Part shown: in pieces, positions 8,500 to 16,332 of the stretch | Position numbering within the stretch: the first letter of the stretch is position 1 | How the letters are laid out: every line of letters begins with the position of its first letter | Source of the DNA: an uncultured Oscillospiraceae bacterium | GTDB lineage: Bacteria > Bacillota > Clostridia > Oscillospirales > Ruminococcaceae | NCBI GenBank assembly: GCA_910579125.1 | Contig: CAJTTH010000027.1 | Span: forward strand, 1-40,372 | Direction: 5' to 3' | DNA: 40,372 bases | Program-made: the position numbers and the translations under genes | Notes under the pieces: model-generated | What the model was told of the DNA's origin: nothing | Databases searched by the model: none | Seen by the model: the letters and a program-made list of their open reading frames with translations, nothing else

Positions 8500-9525
8500 A
8501 TGACCAAAAAATCTGTTACAATGAGTGACGTCGCGAAAGCGATGAACGTCAGCACCGTTACCGTTTCAAAGGCGCTCGGCGACCGCGAGGGTGTTTCCGA
8601 CGCGCTCCGCGAGCGTATCAAGCAAAAAGCGACCGAAATGGGATACCGTATCCACACGGGCGGTCACGCGCAAAAGGACGGATTAACCTACAATATCGGC
8701 ATTATCGTCGCAAAGCATTTTATCAGTGAGCCATCCGCCTTTTATTGGATAATGTACAAATATCTCGTGGAGCTGCTCCAGCGTCAGAATTATTACGGTA
8801 TGCTCGAGGTCGTCGAGGACGGAACGGACGGCTCGTGCGAAATACCGAATTCGGTGCGCGACCGCAAGATCGACGGACTTATTCTGCTCGGGCAGTTCTC
8901 CGACAGATATATCGACAAGCTGATGTCGTTCAATGTCCCAACAGTTTTTCTCGACTTTTACGGAAGCCGCGACGACGCGGACACCGTACTGTCCGATAAC
9001 TTTTACGGCTCGTATTTGCTCACCTCGCACCTTATCTCATATGGACACCGCAGGATCGGCTTTCTTGGAAGCATTGGCAGCACGTCAAGCATTCAGGACA
9101 GGTATCTCGGGTATTACAAGGCGCTGCTCGAAAACCGTCTTACGCTGCGTCAGGATTGGATAATCGGCGACCGCACACCCGAGGGCGAGATACATAAAGC
9201 GTTTGTTCTGCCAAAGGAGCTTCCGAGCGCGTTTGTCTGCAACTGCGACGAAAGCGCGTTCAGGCTTGTAAACCAACTCCAGAACTCGGGCTATAAAATA
9301 CCCGACGATATTTCGATAGCGGGCTACGACAATCATGTTTACTCAACGATGTGCCAGCCGCATCTCACCACAATGGACGTCAACAGTCAGCAAATGGCGG
9401 CGGAGGCTGTGGAGATAGTTCTCCACAAGATACGCGACGGCAGCTATAAGCGCGGCAGAACGCTCGTCATGGGCAAACTGATCCGCCGTGACAGCGTAAG
9501 AGATCTGCGCATTACAAATGAATAA
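8500..9525 (+). CDS. LacI-family transcriptional regulator
   Basis: A 341-residue DNA-binding regulator of normal family length. Residues 7-27 (MSDVAKAMNVSTVTVSKAL) form the LacI helix-turn-helix, followed by the hinge helix region. The rest is a periplasmic-binding-protein-like sensor: KIDGLILLG, a DNFYGSYLLTSHLISYGHRRIGFLG segment and SIAGYDNHVYSTMCQPHLTT are classical LacI/GalR marks. It probably controls carbohydrate-use genes. The ligand cannot be read from sequence. Candidate targets here are the divergent lipoproteins and the mannanase with its AAAACG-N4-CGTTTT palindrome. The ribosome binding site (GAAAGGA) is modest and about 10 bases from the ATG. A strong terminator follows, so the gene is monocistronic. 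Confidence 0.9.
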   Translation: MTKKSVTMSDVAKAMNVSTVTVSKALGDREGVSDALRERIKQKATEMGYRIHTGGHAQKDGLTYNIGIIVAKHFISEPSAFYWIMYKYLVELLQRQNYYGMLEVVEDGTDGSCEIPNSVRDRKIDGLILLGQFSDRYIDKLMSFNVPTVFLDFYGSRDDADTVLSDNFYGSYLLTSHLISYGHRRIGFLGSIGSTSSIQDRYLGYYKALLENRLTLRQDWIIGDRTPEGEIHKAFVLPKELPSAFVCNCDESAFRLVNQLQNSGYKIPDDISIAGYDNHVYSTMCQPHLTTMDVNSQQMAAEAVEIVLHKIRDGSYKRGRTLVMGKLIRRDSVRDLRITNE

Positions 9526-9532
9526 TCCGAGC

Positions 9533-9569
9533 GGCGGCTCTCCCTGTAAGGAAGAGCCGCCATTTTTTT
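9533..9569 (+). terminator. Intrinsic terminator of the LacI-family gene
   Basis: A 9-bp GC-rich stem (GGCGGCTCT 9533-9541 with 9553-9561) is followed by T7 at 9563-9569. Its T-run overlaps the stop codon of the convergent DUF1893 gene. Confidence 0.9.
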
Positions 9570-9996
9570 ACTTGTTTTTCTCCATACGCTTAAGCGCAAG
9601 TTCAATAGCCATAATCGAGTCGTTCACGTCGGTGATGTTCTCGACTGCCGTCTCAAGAGGGCATGGACCGCTCTTGGTTTCGTTGAGGATAGCGGGAACG
9701 ATAGTGTCCGCGTTTACGGTCACATTATTTTCCTCCAACAGTGCCTTTGCGGGCTCGCTGATGACCTCGGCATATATCTCGCGCACTCCCAGAATGATGT
9801 GCAGAAATGCCGCCGCCTTGCCAACCACCTTATCGCAAAGCCGCCAGCCGGAATACTTATTTCCGCTGTAAAGCCAGTCCAACAGCGGTCTTACGCCCGC
9901 TTCCCTGCTCTTGAAGGATATTCCGTTCAGCGTGATAACACAGGTATAGCCCTCAAATATCATAAGTTCCTTTGCACTTTCAAGATCTCCGTGCAT
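9568..9996 (-). CDS. DUF1893 family protein
   Basis: A 142-residue protein matching the DUF1893 family, which is structurally related to the cytidine deaminase fold but has no proven activity. Family marks are the N-terminal CVITLNGISFKSREAGVRPL stretch, DKVVGKAAAFLHIILGVREIYAEVISEPA and a late CPLETAVENI segment. The start at 9996 follows AGGGGGAATAATT. The gene is last in a three-gene run with the aldo/keto reductase (25-base gap) and a hypothetical protein. DUF1893 genes are often near redox or aldo/keto reductase genes in Clostridia, so a shared small-molecule role is possible. Confidence 0.8.
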   Translation of the reverse strand: MHGDLESAKELMIFEGYTCVITLNGISFKSREAGVRPLLDWLYSGNKYSGWRLCDKVVGKAAAFLHIILGVREIYAEVISEPAKALLEENNVTVNADTIVPAILNETKSGPCPLETAVENITDVNDSIMAIELALKRMEKNK

Positions 9997-10021
9997 AATT
10001 ATTCCCCCTTATTTTGTAAAT

Positions 10022-11155
10022 TTATACGCCCAGCATTTTATTGAAGTCGGCGAATGCCTCCGAGATCTTTATCTGCTGCGGGCAGACCGCCTCGCAGCTT
10101 CGACAGCCCAGACACGCCGAGGGCTGCTTTTCCCGAGGAATAGCCCCCAATGCCATTGGCGCGATAAATCCGCCGTCCGTCAGCTTGTGCTCGTTGTAAA
10201 GCTCCAGCAAGTCCGGAATATCAAGACCCTGCGGACAATGGGCAGTGCAGTAGTGACAAGCGGTGCACGGAACCGTGCCCTTGCCGATCATATCTGCCGC
10301 AATAGCCGTGAGCGCCGCGTTTTCCTTGTCGGAAAGCGGTTTCATTTCCTCGTAAACCGCGATGTTCTCTTTAAGCTGCTCAAAATTCGACATACCCGAA
10401 AGCGTCATCTTGACCTCGGGTACAGACTGCAAAAATCTGAACGCCCATTCCGTTGCCGACGCGTCGGGACGTATTTTTTTCAGAACGTCCATATACTTTT
10501 CGTCGAGATTTGCGAGCTTGCCACCGCGTACAGGCTCCATTACCCATATCGGAATATCGTGACCGCTGTACAGCTTTATCTTGCCCCTTGCGTTCTGAAA
10601 AGTCCAATCGAGCCAGTTAACCTGTAACTGTCCGAACTCCATATACTCGCCGTACTTGTTGATAAACTTCTCCAGAACGGGCATTTCGCCGTGCGCGGAA
10701 AAGCCGAGGTGACGTATTCTGCCGTTCTTTTTCTGCTCCATAAGGTATTCAAATATCCCGTACTTCGGGTCGAGATACTGTTCGATGTTCATCTCGCATA
10801 CATTGTGGAACAGATAAAAATCAAAATATTCCACCCGGCATTTTTCCAGCTGTCTCTCAAATATCTCCTTTACCTTGTCCATATTGGAAAGATCATATCC
10901 CGGGAACTTGTCTGCGAGATAAAAGCTCTCGCGCGGATAATTTTTCAGCACCTCGCCGATCGCCAATTCCGAGTTTCCCGAGTGATACCCCCACGCTGTG
11001 TCATAATAGTTGATGCCGTGTTTCATTGCGTAGTCTGCCATTTCGGCGGTTTTTTCCATATCAACTCGGCTGTCGTCACCGTCGACAAGCGGCAGACGCA
11101 TACAGCCCAGACCCAGCGCGGAAAGCTTTTCTCCGTGAAAATCATTGTATATCAT
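10022..11155 (-). CDS. Aldo/keto reductase with C-terminal 4Fe-4S domain
   Basis: A 377-residue cytoplasmic oxidoreductase. Residues 1-280 form an AKR barrel: LGLGCMRLP near the start, then the catalytic YYDTAWGYHSG (Asp and Tyr), ADKFP (Lys) and FYLFHNV (His). Residues 290-377 carry two ferredoxin-type clusters, CTACHYCTAHCP and CLGCRSCEAVCP, each with four Cys. Such fusions are common in anaerobes and probably couple NAD(P)H to an electron carrier; the substrate is unknown. The ATG at 11155 has AAAGGAG 9 bases upstream. The gene lies 24 bases after the hypothetical gene and 25 before DUF1893, so all three are likely one transcript. Confidence 0.92.
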   Translation of the reverse strand: MIYNDFHGEKLSALGLGCMRLPLVDGDDSRVDMEKTAEMADYAMKHGINYYDTAWGYHSGNSELAIGEVLKNYPRESFYLADKFPGYDLSNMDKVKEIFERQLEKCRVEYFDFYLFHNVCEMNIEQYLDPKYGIFEYLMEQKKNGRIRHLGFSAHGEMPVLEKFINKYGEYMEFGQLQVNWLDWTFQNARGKIKLYSGHDIPIWVMEPVRGGKLANLDEKYMDVLKKIRPDASATEWAFRFLQSVPEVKMTLSGMSNFEQLKENIAVYEEMKPLSDKENAALTAIAADMIGKGTVPCTACHYCTAHCPQGLDIPDLLELYNEHKLTDGGFIAPMALGAIPREKQPSACLGCRSCEAVCPQQIKISEAFADFNKMLGV

Positions 11156-11179
11156 TTTAAATAACTCCTTTATGCTTTT

Positions 11180-12226
11180 TTACGCCTTGGAATAGAGTTT
11201 GCCCGTTCCTTTGTAATCGCTTACATACGCAAATCCCGCGCAGCTGCTCCTCGAACGGGAGGCGAGCACCTTGCGCGCGGTCGGCGAGGACATCACCTGC
11301 GCGACCGTCATTTTGCCGTCGCCGGGAGTTTTCTTGTACCTTGCCTTTTTGACCGCCGCTTTTCTCGCGGCGAGGGTGCGTTTTCTCTTCGCTTCAAGCT
11401 TGCGTTTTTCGGCGAGCTTTTTCTCGCGTTCGTTCCGCTTGGCCTTTGCCAGATCGCGGTCGAACTTATTGCACTCCGCGACAGTGGGCAAGCGTTTGTA
11501 ATTCGCGCTTGAGGTGAACGAACGTATTTCACGGTCGAGCGCCGCGTTAAGCCCCGCGACCGCCGAGCCGTCCGAGCCGTTCTTTATCGCCTTTTTATAC
11601 GCCGACAGCGCCGAAAGAGCGTTTGACAGCCGCATTGCGGTAACGTCGTCCTTGGTGCGGCATGCGCCCAGCGAGCAGCGGAAGCTCCTCCGCGCGCTTT
11701 CGGTAGTCTGAAAAACGGAATATGTGTCGGGGTCTTTAGCGGCAAGGTATTGCTGTTCGCTCGGCGTGAGCGTCTGTCCCGAGCGCATTTTCGCCTTGAT
11801 AGAGCCGAGCCTGTTGTCGTTAGACCTATCATATTTCTCCTGAGAGAACATACTGTCGATTTTTTCCGTTTGTTCCTTTATCAACTCGGAGATAGATTTG
11901 CCCTCGTTCTTGTTATGAGGATCGGCTGAGGAAGCGGACTCTGTTTTGCCGGCAAAATTTTCCTCGGCTTTGTCGGCAATGTTCTGATTATTCTGCTCCG
12001 CTTTTTCGGCAAGCGCGGCAAGCCTTTCAGACAACTCGTCGTCAGTTACCGTTCCGGAAAACTTTTTATCTCTTGCGGCTCTCGCAGCGGCATGAGCCCT
12101 CGCCGAAAAAGCGGCGGTATCCTTGCACCCCTTTGAACAGCCATTCTGCAGCGTTTCACGGGCAGCGCCCGAGGTTTTAAGCGAACGGACATATGCATTT
12201 ACGGAGCCTACGGTTGAAATGTCCAA
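11180..12226 (-). CDS. Conserved hypothetical, very basic C-terminal half
   Basis: A 348-residue protein of unknown function. I place the start at the TTG at 12226, because GGGAGG sits 8 bases upstream; the GTG at 12235 would overlap that site. Residues 1-90 are Ala-rich, 90-130 are polar and probably disordered. A segment about 145-205 has the pattern MRSGQTLTPSEQQYLAAKDP...Y followed by CRTKDDV. I have the impression of this in other Clostridial proteins of unknown role. Residues 265-320 are a dense Lys/Arg helix (AKAKRNEREKKLAEKRK...) that could be a coiled coil or bind nucleic acid. No signal peptide or membrane segment is present. First gene of the reductase operon. Confidence 0.65.
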   Translation of the reverse strand: MDISTVGSVNAYVRSLKTSGAARETLQNGCSKGCKDTAAFSARAHAAARAARDKKFSGTVTDDELSERLAALAEKAEQNNQNIADKAEENFAGKTESASSADPHNKNEGKSISELIKEQTEKIDSMFSQEKYDRSNDNRLGSIKAKMRSGQTLTPSEQQYLAAKDPDTYSVFQTTESARRSFRCSLGACRTKDDVTAMRLSNALSALSAYKKAIKNGSDGSAVAGLNAALDREIRSFTSSANYKRLPTVAECNKFDRDLAKAKRNEREKKLAEKRKLEAKRKRTLAARKAAVKKARYKKTPGDGKMTVAQVMSSPTARKVLASRSRSSCAGFAYVSDYKGTGKLYSKA

Positions 12227-12387
12227 ACAAATCACCTCCCAAATAATTATAGTATACGTTTAAATAATCGGCAGAGCACCGTGAAATCTTTAGCCACAGC
12301 CGTTAATTTTGTAAAAAACCACAAACAAATACAGCATATTGTACAAATTTCACAAACAAACACGTTCAATAGCGTTTTGGGGAGTAA

Positions 12388-12418
12388 AGCCGCCGCAGAA
12401 TGATAAGCCGCGGCGGCT
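12388..12418 (-). terminator. Hairpin after metK
   Basis: AGCCGCCGC (12388-12396) pairs perfectly with GCGGCGGCT (12410-12418), giving a 9-bp GC stem 10 bases beyond the metK stop. Read on the minus strand the tail is TTACTCC, a weak U-tract, so termination may be partial. Confidence 0.6.
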
Positions 12419-12427
12419 GAAAATTAT

Positions 12428-13600
12428 TTAAAGATATTTTTTGAGGGTCTCCGCCTTGTCGGTTCTTTCCCAAGCGACGTTCAAGTCCTCACGCCCCATG
12501 TGACCGTATGCCGCAACTTGCTTATACTGCGGCTTGCGGAGATCCAGAGCCTTGATTATCGCAGACGGGCGGAGGTCGAACTCATTTGTTACCGCCTCGG
12601 CGATCTTCTCGTCGGCTATCTTGCCCGTGCCGAACGTGTCGACCATTACGGAAACCGGGTGCGCAACTCCGATAGCGTAAGCGAGCTGAATTTCCGCTCT
12701 CTCGGCAAGCCCTGCCGCAACGATGTTCTTGGCAACGTAGCGCGCCATATATGCTGCGGAACGGTCTACCTTTGTCGGATCCTTGCCCGAGAACGCGCCG
12801 CCGCCGTGACGGGAATATCCGCCGTATGTATCCACGATGATCTTACGTCCCGTAAGACCGCTGTCGCCCATAGGACCGCCGACAACAAAGCGTCCGGTGG
12901 GGTTAACGAAATACTTTGTGTTCTCGTCAAGCAGCTCGGCGGGAATGGTGGTCTTGATAACCTTTTCGATAATGTCCGCTCGGATTTGTTCAAGCGCCGC
13001 TTCCGCCTTGTGCTGCGAGGACACGACAACCGTATCGACGCGCACGGGCTTGTTGCCGTCGTATTCGACCGTCACCTGAGTTTTCCCGTCGGGGAGCAGA
13101 TAAGGGAGCGTGCCGTTTTTGCGCACCTCGGTGAGCTTGTGAGCGAGCTTGTGAGCAAGACTGATCGGCATGGGCATAAGCTCGGGTGTCTCAGAGCAAG
13201 CAAAGCCGAACATCATTCCCTGATCGCCCGCTCCCGTGTCGTTCTCGTTCTGCTCACGCCCCTCAAGCGCGTTGTTTACGCCCATCGCGATATCGGGCGA
13301 CTGCTTGTCGAGAATGGTGTAGACCGCACAAGTATCGGCGTCAAAGCCGTATTCGCTCGACGTATAGCCGATCTCGCGGACTGTCTTGCGGACTATCGAC
13401 GGAATGTCGATATTGGCGGTCGTGGTAATTTCTCCCATAACCGTGACCATACCCGTAGTCGTAGTTGTCTCACAAGCGACGCGCCCCATGGAGTCCTGCG
13501 CCAGAATCGCGTCCAGCACCGCGTCGGAGATGTTGTCGCAGATCTTGTCAGGGTGACCTTCCGTAACGCTCTCGGAGGTGAAAAGTTTCTTTGTGTTCAT
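12428..13600 (-). CDS. metK: S-adenosylmethionine synthetase
   Basis: This enzyme makes S-adenosylmethionine from methionine and ATP. The 390-residue length is normal. Diagnostic motifs are TEGHPDKICD (ATP/Mg binding, near residue 15), GAGDQGMMFG and the P-loop-like GGGAFSGKDPTKVDRSAAY. The start at 13600 is set by AAGGAAGG 9 bases upstream and by alignment of MNTKKLFTSESVTEGHP with the family. An in-frame extension to 13678 would run into the riboswitch terminator. The long SAM-I riboswitch leader directly upstream closes the feedback loop: the product represses its own synthesis. Confidence 0.97.
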   Translation of the reverse strand: MNTKKLFTSESVTEGHPDKICDNISDAVLDAILAQDSMGRVACETTTTTGMVTVMGEITTTANIDIPSIVRKTVREIGYTSSEYGFDADTCAVYTILDKQSPDIAMGVNNALEGREQNENDTGAGDQGMMFGFACSETPELMPMPISLAHKLAHKLTEVRKNGTLPYLLPDGKTQVTVEYDGNKPVRVDTVVVSSQHKAEAALEQIRADIIEKVIKTTIPAELLDENTKYFVNPTGRFVVGGPMGDSGLTGRKIIVDTYGGYSRHGGGAFSGKDPTKVDRSAAYMARYVAKNIVAAGLAERAEIQLAYAIGVAHPVSVMVDTFGTGKIADEKIAEAVTNEFDLRPSAIIKALDLRKPQYKQVAAYGHMGREDLNVAWERTDKAETLKKYL

Positions 13601-13634
13601 AGCCAAGCCTTCCTTATGTAAATATACAACAAAA

Positions 13635-13810
13635 TGCTCGCTTCGGTTAAGGAGCGAGCAGCAAGGTTTTCCGTTCACTCCTTATCTCTCGGTGAAGTTA
13701 AACTTCCCGCAGGATGTAGCACCTTTTCAGTGAAAATCACCAATAGGTTGCCGGGCTTCATAGGGACCAGTCCCCCGGCGTTTCCGCCTGAAGCCGCTCT
13801 TGATAAGGCA
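13635..13810 (-). ncRNA. SAM-I (S-box) riboswitch with terminator
   Basis: Read on the minus strand the aptamer starts at CCTTATCAAGAG and contains the conserved AGGCGGA...GGGACTGG..CCC..TGAAGCCCGGCAACC core and the closing GAGAGATAAGG (near 13681). P1 is CCTTATC/GATAAGG. Downstream, TGCTCGCT (13635-13642) and AGCGAGCA (13653-13660) form the terminator stem, followed by TTTTGTTG. The 3' side of P1, TAAGGAGTGA (13675-13684), can instead pair over 10 bp with TCGCTCCTTA (13648-13657), which is the antiterminator. SAM binding therefore favours termination before metK. Confidence 0.95.
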
Positions 13811-13842
13811 TTTTGCAGGGAGCACTATCTGCTCCTGTACAA

Positions 13843-13871
13843 AGTATAGCATATATTGACATACTTGTCAA
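13843..13871 (-). promoter_or_regulatory. metK promoter
   Basis: TTGACA (13866-13871), a 17-base spacer and TATACT (13843-13848) on the minus strand. Transcription would start about 25 bases before the aptamer. Confidence 0.9.
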
Positions 13872-13906
13872 TAGCTTTTCGACAAAAAATATTTTTATTT
13901 TTCCCC

Positions 13907-13935
13907 TTGACAATTCGAGTGAAATATGGTAAAAT
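13907..13935 (+). promoter_or_regulatory. Promoter of the T-box operon
   Basis: TTGACA (13907-13912), a 17-base spacer and TAAAAT (13930-13935). It is divergent from the metK promoter, with 35 bases between the two -35 boxes. Confidence 0.88.
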
Positions 13936-13942
13936 AAATAAG

Positions 13943-14235
13943 TAAATATTTTAAATGCGTTGAAGGGAAAAAAGTCCGTAAAATGTGTTTTCAGAGAGCC
14001 GTTGTGCGGTGCGAAACGGTAATGCCTTGCGGATACAGCTCCTCCCCGAGCAGAGTGAATGAACGGCGGCTTTCGGCTGTGCCAAGTAATTTGCTTCGGG
14101 TTCTCCCGTTACAGAGAAGTGCGTTGGTTGACGCATACGAGCGGGCGGCGCTGCGAAACGCCGTCAACGAGAGTGGTACCGTGGAGTGTTGGCTTCATCT
14201 CTTGTCCTTTGTGGACTTGAAATGAGGTCTTTTTT
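13943..14235 (+). ncRNA. T-box riboswitch leader (probably tRNA-Leu)
   Basis: A roughly 290-base leader with the T-box hallmark GAGTGGTACCGTGGAG (14170-14185), an AGAGA stem-I motif near 14000 and an intrinsic terminator. The terminator has CTTCAT...TTGTCC (from 14193) pairing with GGAC...ATGAGG, then T6 at 14230-14235. T-box RNAs bind uncharged tRNA through a specifier codon and the tRNA acceptor end, which switches the terminator off. The downstream 2-isopropylmalate synthase points to leucine. I could not place the specifier loop with confidence; CTC triplets occur at 14039-14044. Confidence 0.9.
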
Positions 14236-14267
14236 ATTGCGCAAATCATCGGCAATATGAGGTGTAT

Positions 14268-14558
14268 ATGAAGATACTCGGAGTGATCATCGGCATATTG
14301 GGGCTATGCGTCTGTGTGATGAACTACGTCAGCATCGGTGTCAGCCTTTACAACAAAAGGCACGGTATCGACAGGTTTGTGTCGCCGATACCGTTGGTTT
14401 CGGGGATAATGATGCTCGCAGCCGCGTTCATATTGCTCCCCGTGAATATCCGAGCGCTCGGCTTCCTTGCGTTCATGCTCGACCACACCTATCCGCTGCC
14501 GGTGTACTCGATAATAGAAACGCGGTTCTTCACCCGCGATCCCAAAGAAAAAAAGTAA
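14268..14558 (+). CDS. Small membrane protein in the T-box operon
   Basis: A 96-residue protein with three hydrophobic segments (about 2-24, 42-60 and 62-75) separated by a short basic loop (YNKRHG), ending in a charged tail RDPKEKK. The ATG at 14268 is preferred to the GTG at 14262, because GAGG lies 5 bases before it and overlaps the GTG. It is the first gene after the T-box terminator and is followed 22 bases later by 2-isopropylmalate synthase, so its expression should respond to leucyl-tRNA charging. I recognise no family. A transport or enzyme-partner role in leucine metabolism is only a guess from context. Confidence 0.65.
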   Translation: MKILGVIIGILGLCVCVMNYVSIGVSLYNKRHGIDRFVSPIPLVSGIMMLAAAFILLPVNIRALGFLAFMLDHTYPLPVYSIIETRFFTRDPKEKK

Positions 14559-14580
14559 ACTATATTCAGGAGGAAACAAA

Positions 14581-16242
14581 ATGAAATTTGCAGATAAGTA
14601 TCAAAGACGTTATTTTATGCCGCCGTATCCCTGTCTCGACTGGGCGAAAAAGGAGTACGTCGACAAGCCGCCGATATGGTGCTCCGTCGACTTGCGCGAC
14701 GGCAATCAGGCACTGATAATCCCGATGAGCCTGGAGGAGAAGCTCGAGTTCTGGAAGTATCTGGTCGACGTGGGCTTCAAGGAGATCGAGATCGGCTTTC
14801 CCGCCGCGTCCGACACCGAGTACGAGTTCTGCCGCGCGCTTATCGAGCGCGATCTGATACCCGACGACGTTGCCGTTCAAGTGCTTACGCAGTCGCGCGA
14901 GCACATCATCAAGAAAACGTTCGAGGCGCTCGATGGCTGCAAAAACGCGATAGTTCACCTGTACAACTCTACATCTGTGGCTCAGCGTGAGCAAGTGTTC
15001 CGCAAGAGCAAGGAGGAAATCGTTGAAATAGCGGTAAGCGGCGCTAAGCTGATGAACGAATACAGAGCGAAAACCAAGGGAAATTTCCGTTTTGAGTACT
15101 CGCCCGAGAGCTTCACGGGAACCGAGCCGGAGTTTGCCGCGGAGATATGCAACGCGGTCATTGACGTCTGGAAGCCGACCGCCGATAACAAGGTCATCAT
15201 AAATCTTCCCGTAACGGTCGCGGAGAGTATGTCGCACGTTTACGCGCAGCAGATCGAGTATATGTGCAAGGAGCTGCACGACCGCGAGAACGTTATCCTG
15301 TCGCTGCACCCGCACAACGACCGAGGCTGCGCCGTCGCGGACACCGAAATGGGTCTGCTTGCAGGCGCGGATCGCGTTGAGGGCACGCTGTTCGGCAACG
15401 GCGAACGCACGGGCAACGTTGACATAGTCACGCTCGCGCTGAATATGTACACTCATGGTGTAGAGCCCAACCTCGATCTCACCGACCTTCCTGCGCTAAC
15501 CGAGGTTTACGAGCGTTTGACGAGAATGCACGTTTACGAGCGTATGCCGTACAGCGGAAAGCTGGTGTTCGCGGCGTTCTCGGGATCGCACCAGGACGCT
15601 ATCGCAAAGGGCATGAAGTGGCGCGAGGAAAAAGACCCCGACCACTGGAACGTGCCGTATATCCCCGTCGACCCGCACGACCTCGGCAGAGAATACGAGG
15701 GCGACGTTATCCGCATAAATTCGCAATCGGGCAAGGGCGGCATAGGCTACCTTATGGAGCAGAATTACGGAATTGTTATGCCGCCGAAGATGAGAGAGCA
15801 TTTCGGCTACACCGTCAAAGGCGTTTCCGACCGCGCTCACAAGGAACTTATGCCCTCCGAGGTCTACGAGATATTCGAGAAAACCTATGTCAATCTCAAA
15901 AAGAAGCTGGAGGTCGTAGAGGCGCACTACACACAGGGTGAGCAGATAACGAGCACAGTCACGGTGAAGATTAACGGCGAAACGCGAAAGCTCAAGGGCA
16001 TGGGCAACGGACGTCTGGACGCTGTCTCAAACGCCGTAAAGGACGGCTTGGGCATTGAGTACACTATTTCAACGTTCACCGAGAACGCGATCGAGCAAAG
16101 CTCCAAGTCAAAGGCAGCGTCTTACATCGGGATAACGCTCCCAAGTGGTTCCGTCGGCTGGGGAGTGGGCATTGACACCGACATCATCAATTCGTCGATA
16201 AGGGCGCTTATTTCGGCAATCAATAATTCGGGATTGTTCTGA
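14581..16242 (+). CDS. leuA: 2-isopropylmalate synthase, long (LeuA2) form
   Basis: This enzyme condenses acetyl-CoA with 2-oxoisovalerate, the first committed step to leucine. The 553 residues have the actinobacterial/fungal-like layout rather than the shorter LeuA1. The opening KYQRRYFMPPYP, the metal site IWCSVDLRDGNQALIIPM, LSLHPHNDRG (two metal-binding His) and GNGERTGNVDIVTLALNMY are diagnostic. Residues from about 440 on form the regulatory domain (VTVKINGE...GNGRLDAVSNA) that normally gives leucine feedback inhibition. AGGAGG precedes the ATG by 8 bases. Regulated by the upstream T-box; a terminator follows 7 bases after the stop. Confidence 0.94.
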   Translation: MKFADKYQRRYFMPPYPCLDWAKKEYVDKPPIWCSVDLRDGNQALIIPMSLEEKLEFWKYLVDVGFKEIEIGFPAASDTEYEFCRALIERDLIPDDVAVQVLTQSREHIIKKTFEALDGCKNAIVHLYNSTSVAQREQVFRKSKEEIVEIAVSGAKLMNEYRAKTKGNFRFEYSPESFTGTEPEFAAEICNAVIDVWKPTADNKVIINLPVTVAESMSHVYAQQIEYMCKELHDRENVILSLHPHNDRGCAVADTEMGLLAGADRVEGTLFGNGERTGNVDIVTLALNMYTHGVEPNLDLTDLPALTEVYERLTRMHVYERMPYSGKLVFAAFSGSHQDAIAKGMKWREEKDPDHWNVPYIPVDPHDLGREYEGDVIRINSQSGKGGIGYLMEQNYGIVMPPKMREHFGYTVKGVSDRAHKELMPSEVYEIFEKTYVNLKKKLEVVEAHYTQGEQITSTVTVKINGETRKLKGMGNGRLDAVSNAVKDGLGIEYTISTFTENAIEQSSKSKAASYIGITLPSGSVGWGVGIDTDIINSSIRALISAINNSGLF

Positions 16243-16248
16243 AAGTTA

Positions 16249-16284
16249 AATCGGGAGACCTCTTCAATCTCCCGATTTTGTTTG
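16249..16284 (+). terminator. Terminator after leuA
   Basis: A perfect 10-bp stem AATCGGGAGA/TCTCCCGATT (16249-16258 with 16268-16277) is followed by TTGTTTG. Confidence 0.85.
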
Positions 16285-16293
16285 TGAATAAAT

Positions 16294-16319
16294 AAGGCGC
16301 GGATAAATATCCGCGCCTT
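16294..16319 (-). terminator. Hairpin after the membrane-protein gene
   Basis: AAGGCGCGGATA (16294-16305) and TATCCGCGCCTT (16308-16319) form a near-perfect stem 13 bases past the minus-strand stop at 16333. Its minus-strand tail, ATTTATTC, is moderately U-rich. It probably terminates that gene. Confidence 0.65.
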
Positions 16320-16332
16320 TGGTATGTTCATG

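Noticed and set aside
12500..13621. 373-codon plus-strand frame opposite metK
   Set aside because: It mirrors metK codon by codon, matches no family, and runs into the riboswitch terminator region.
14566..15456. 296-codon minus-strand frame opposite leuA
   Set aside because: Antisense shadow; the plus-strand frame has all LeuA motifs, a ribosome binding site and a terminator.
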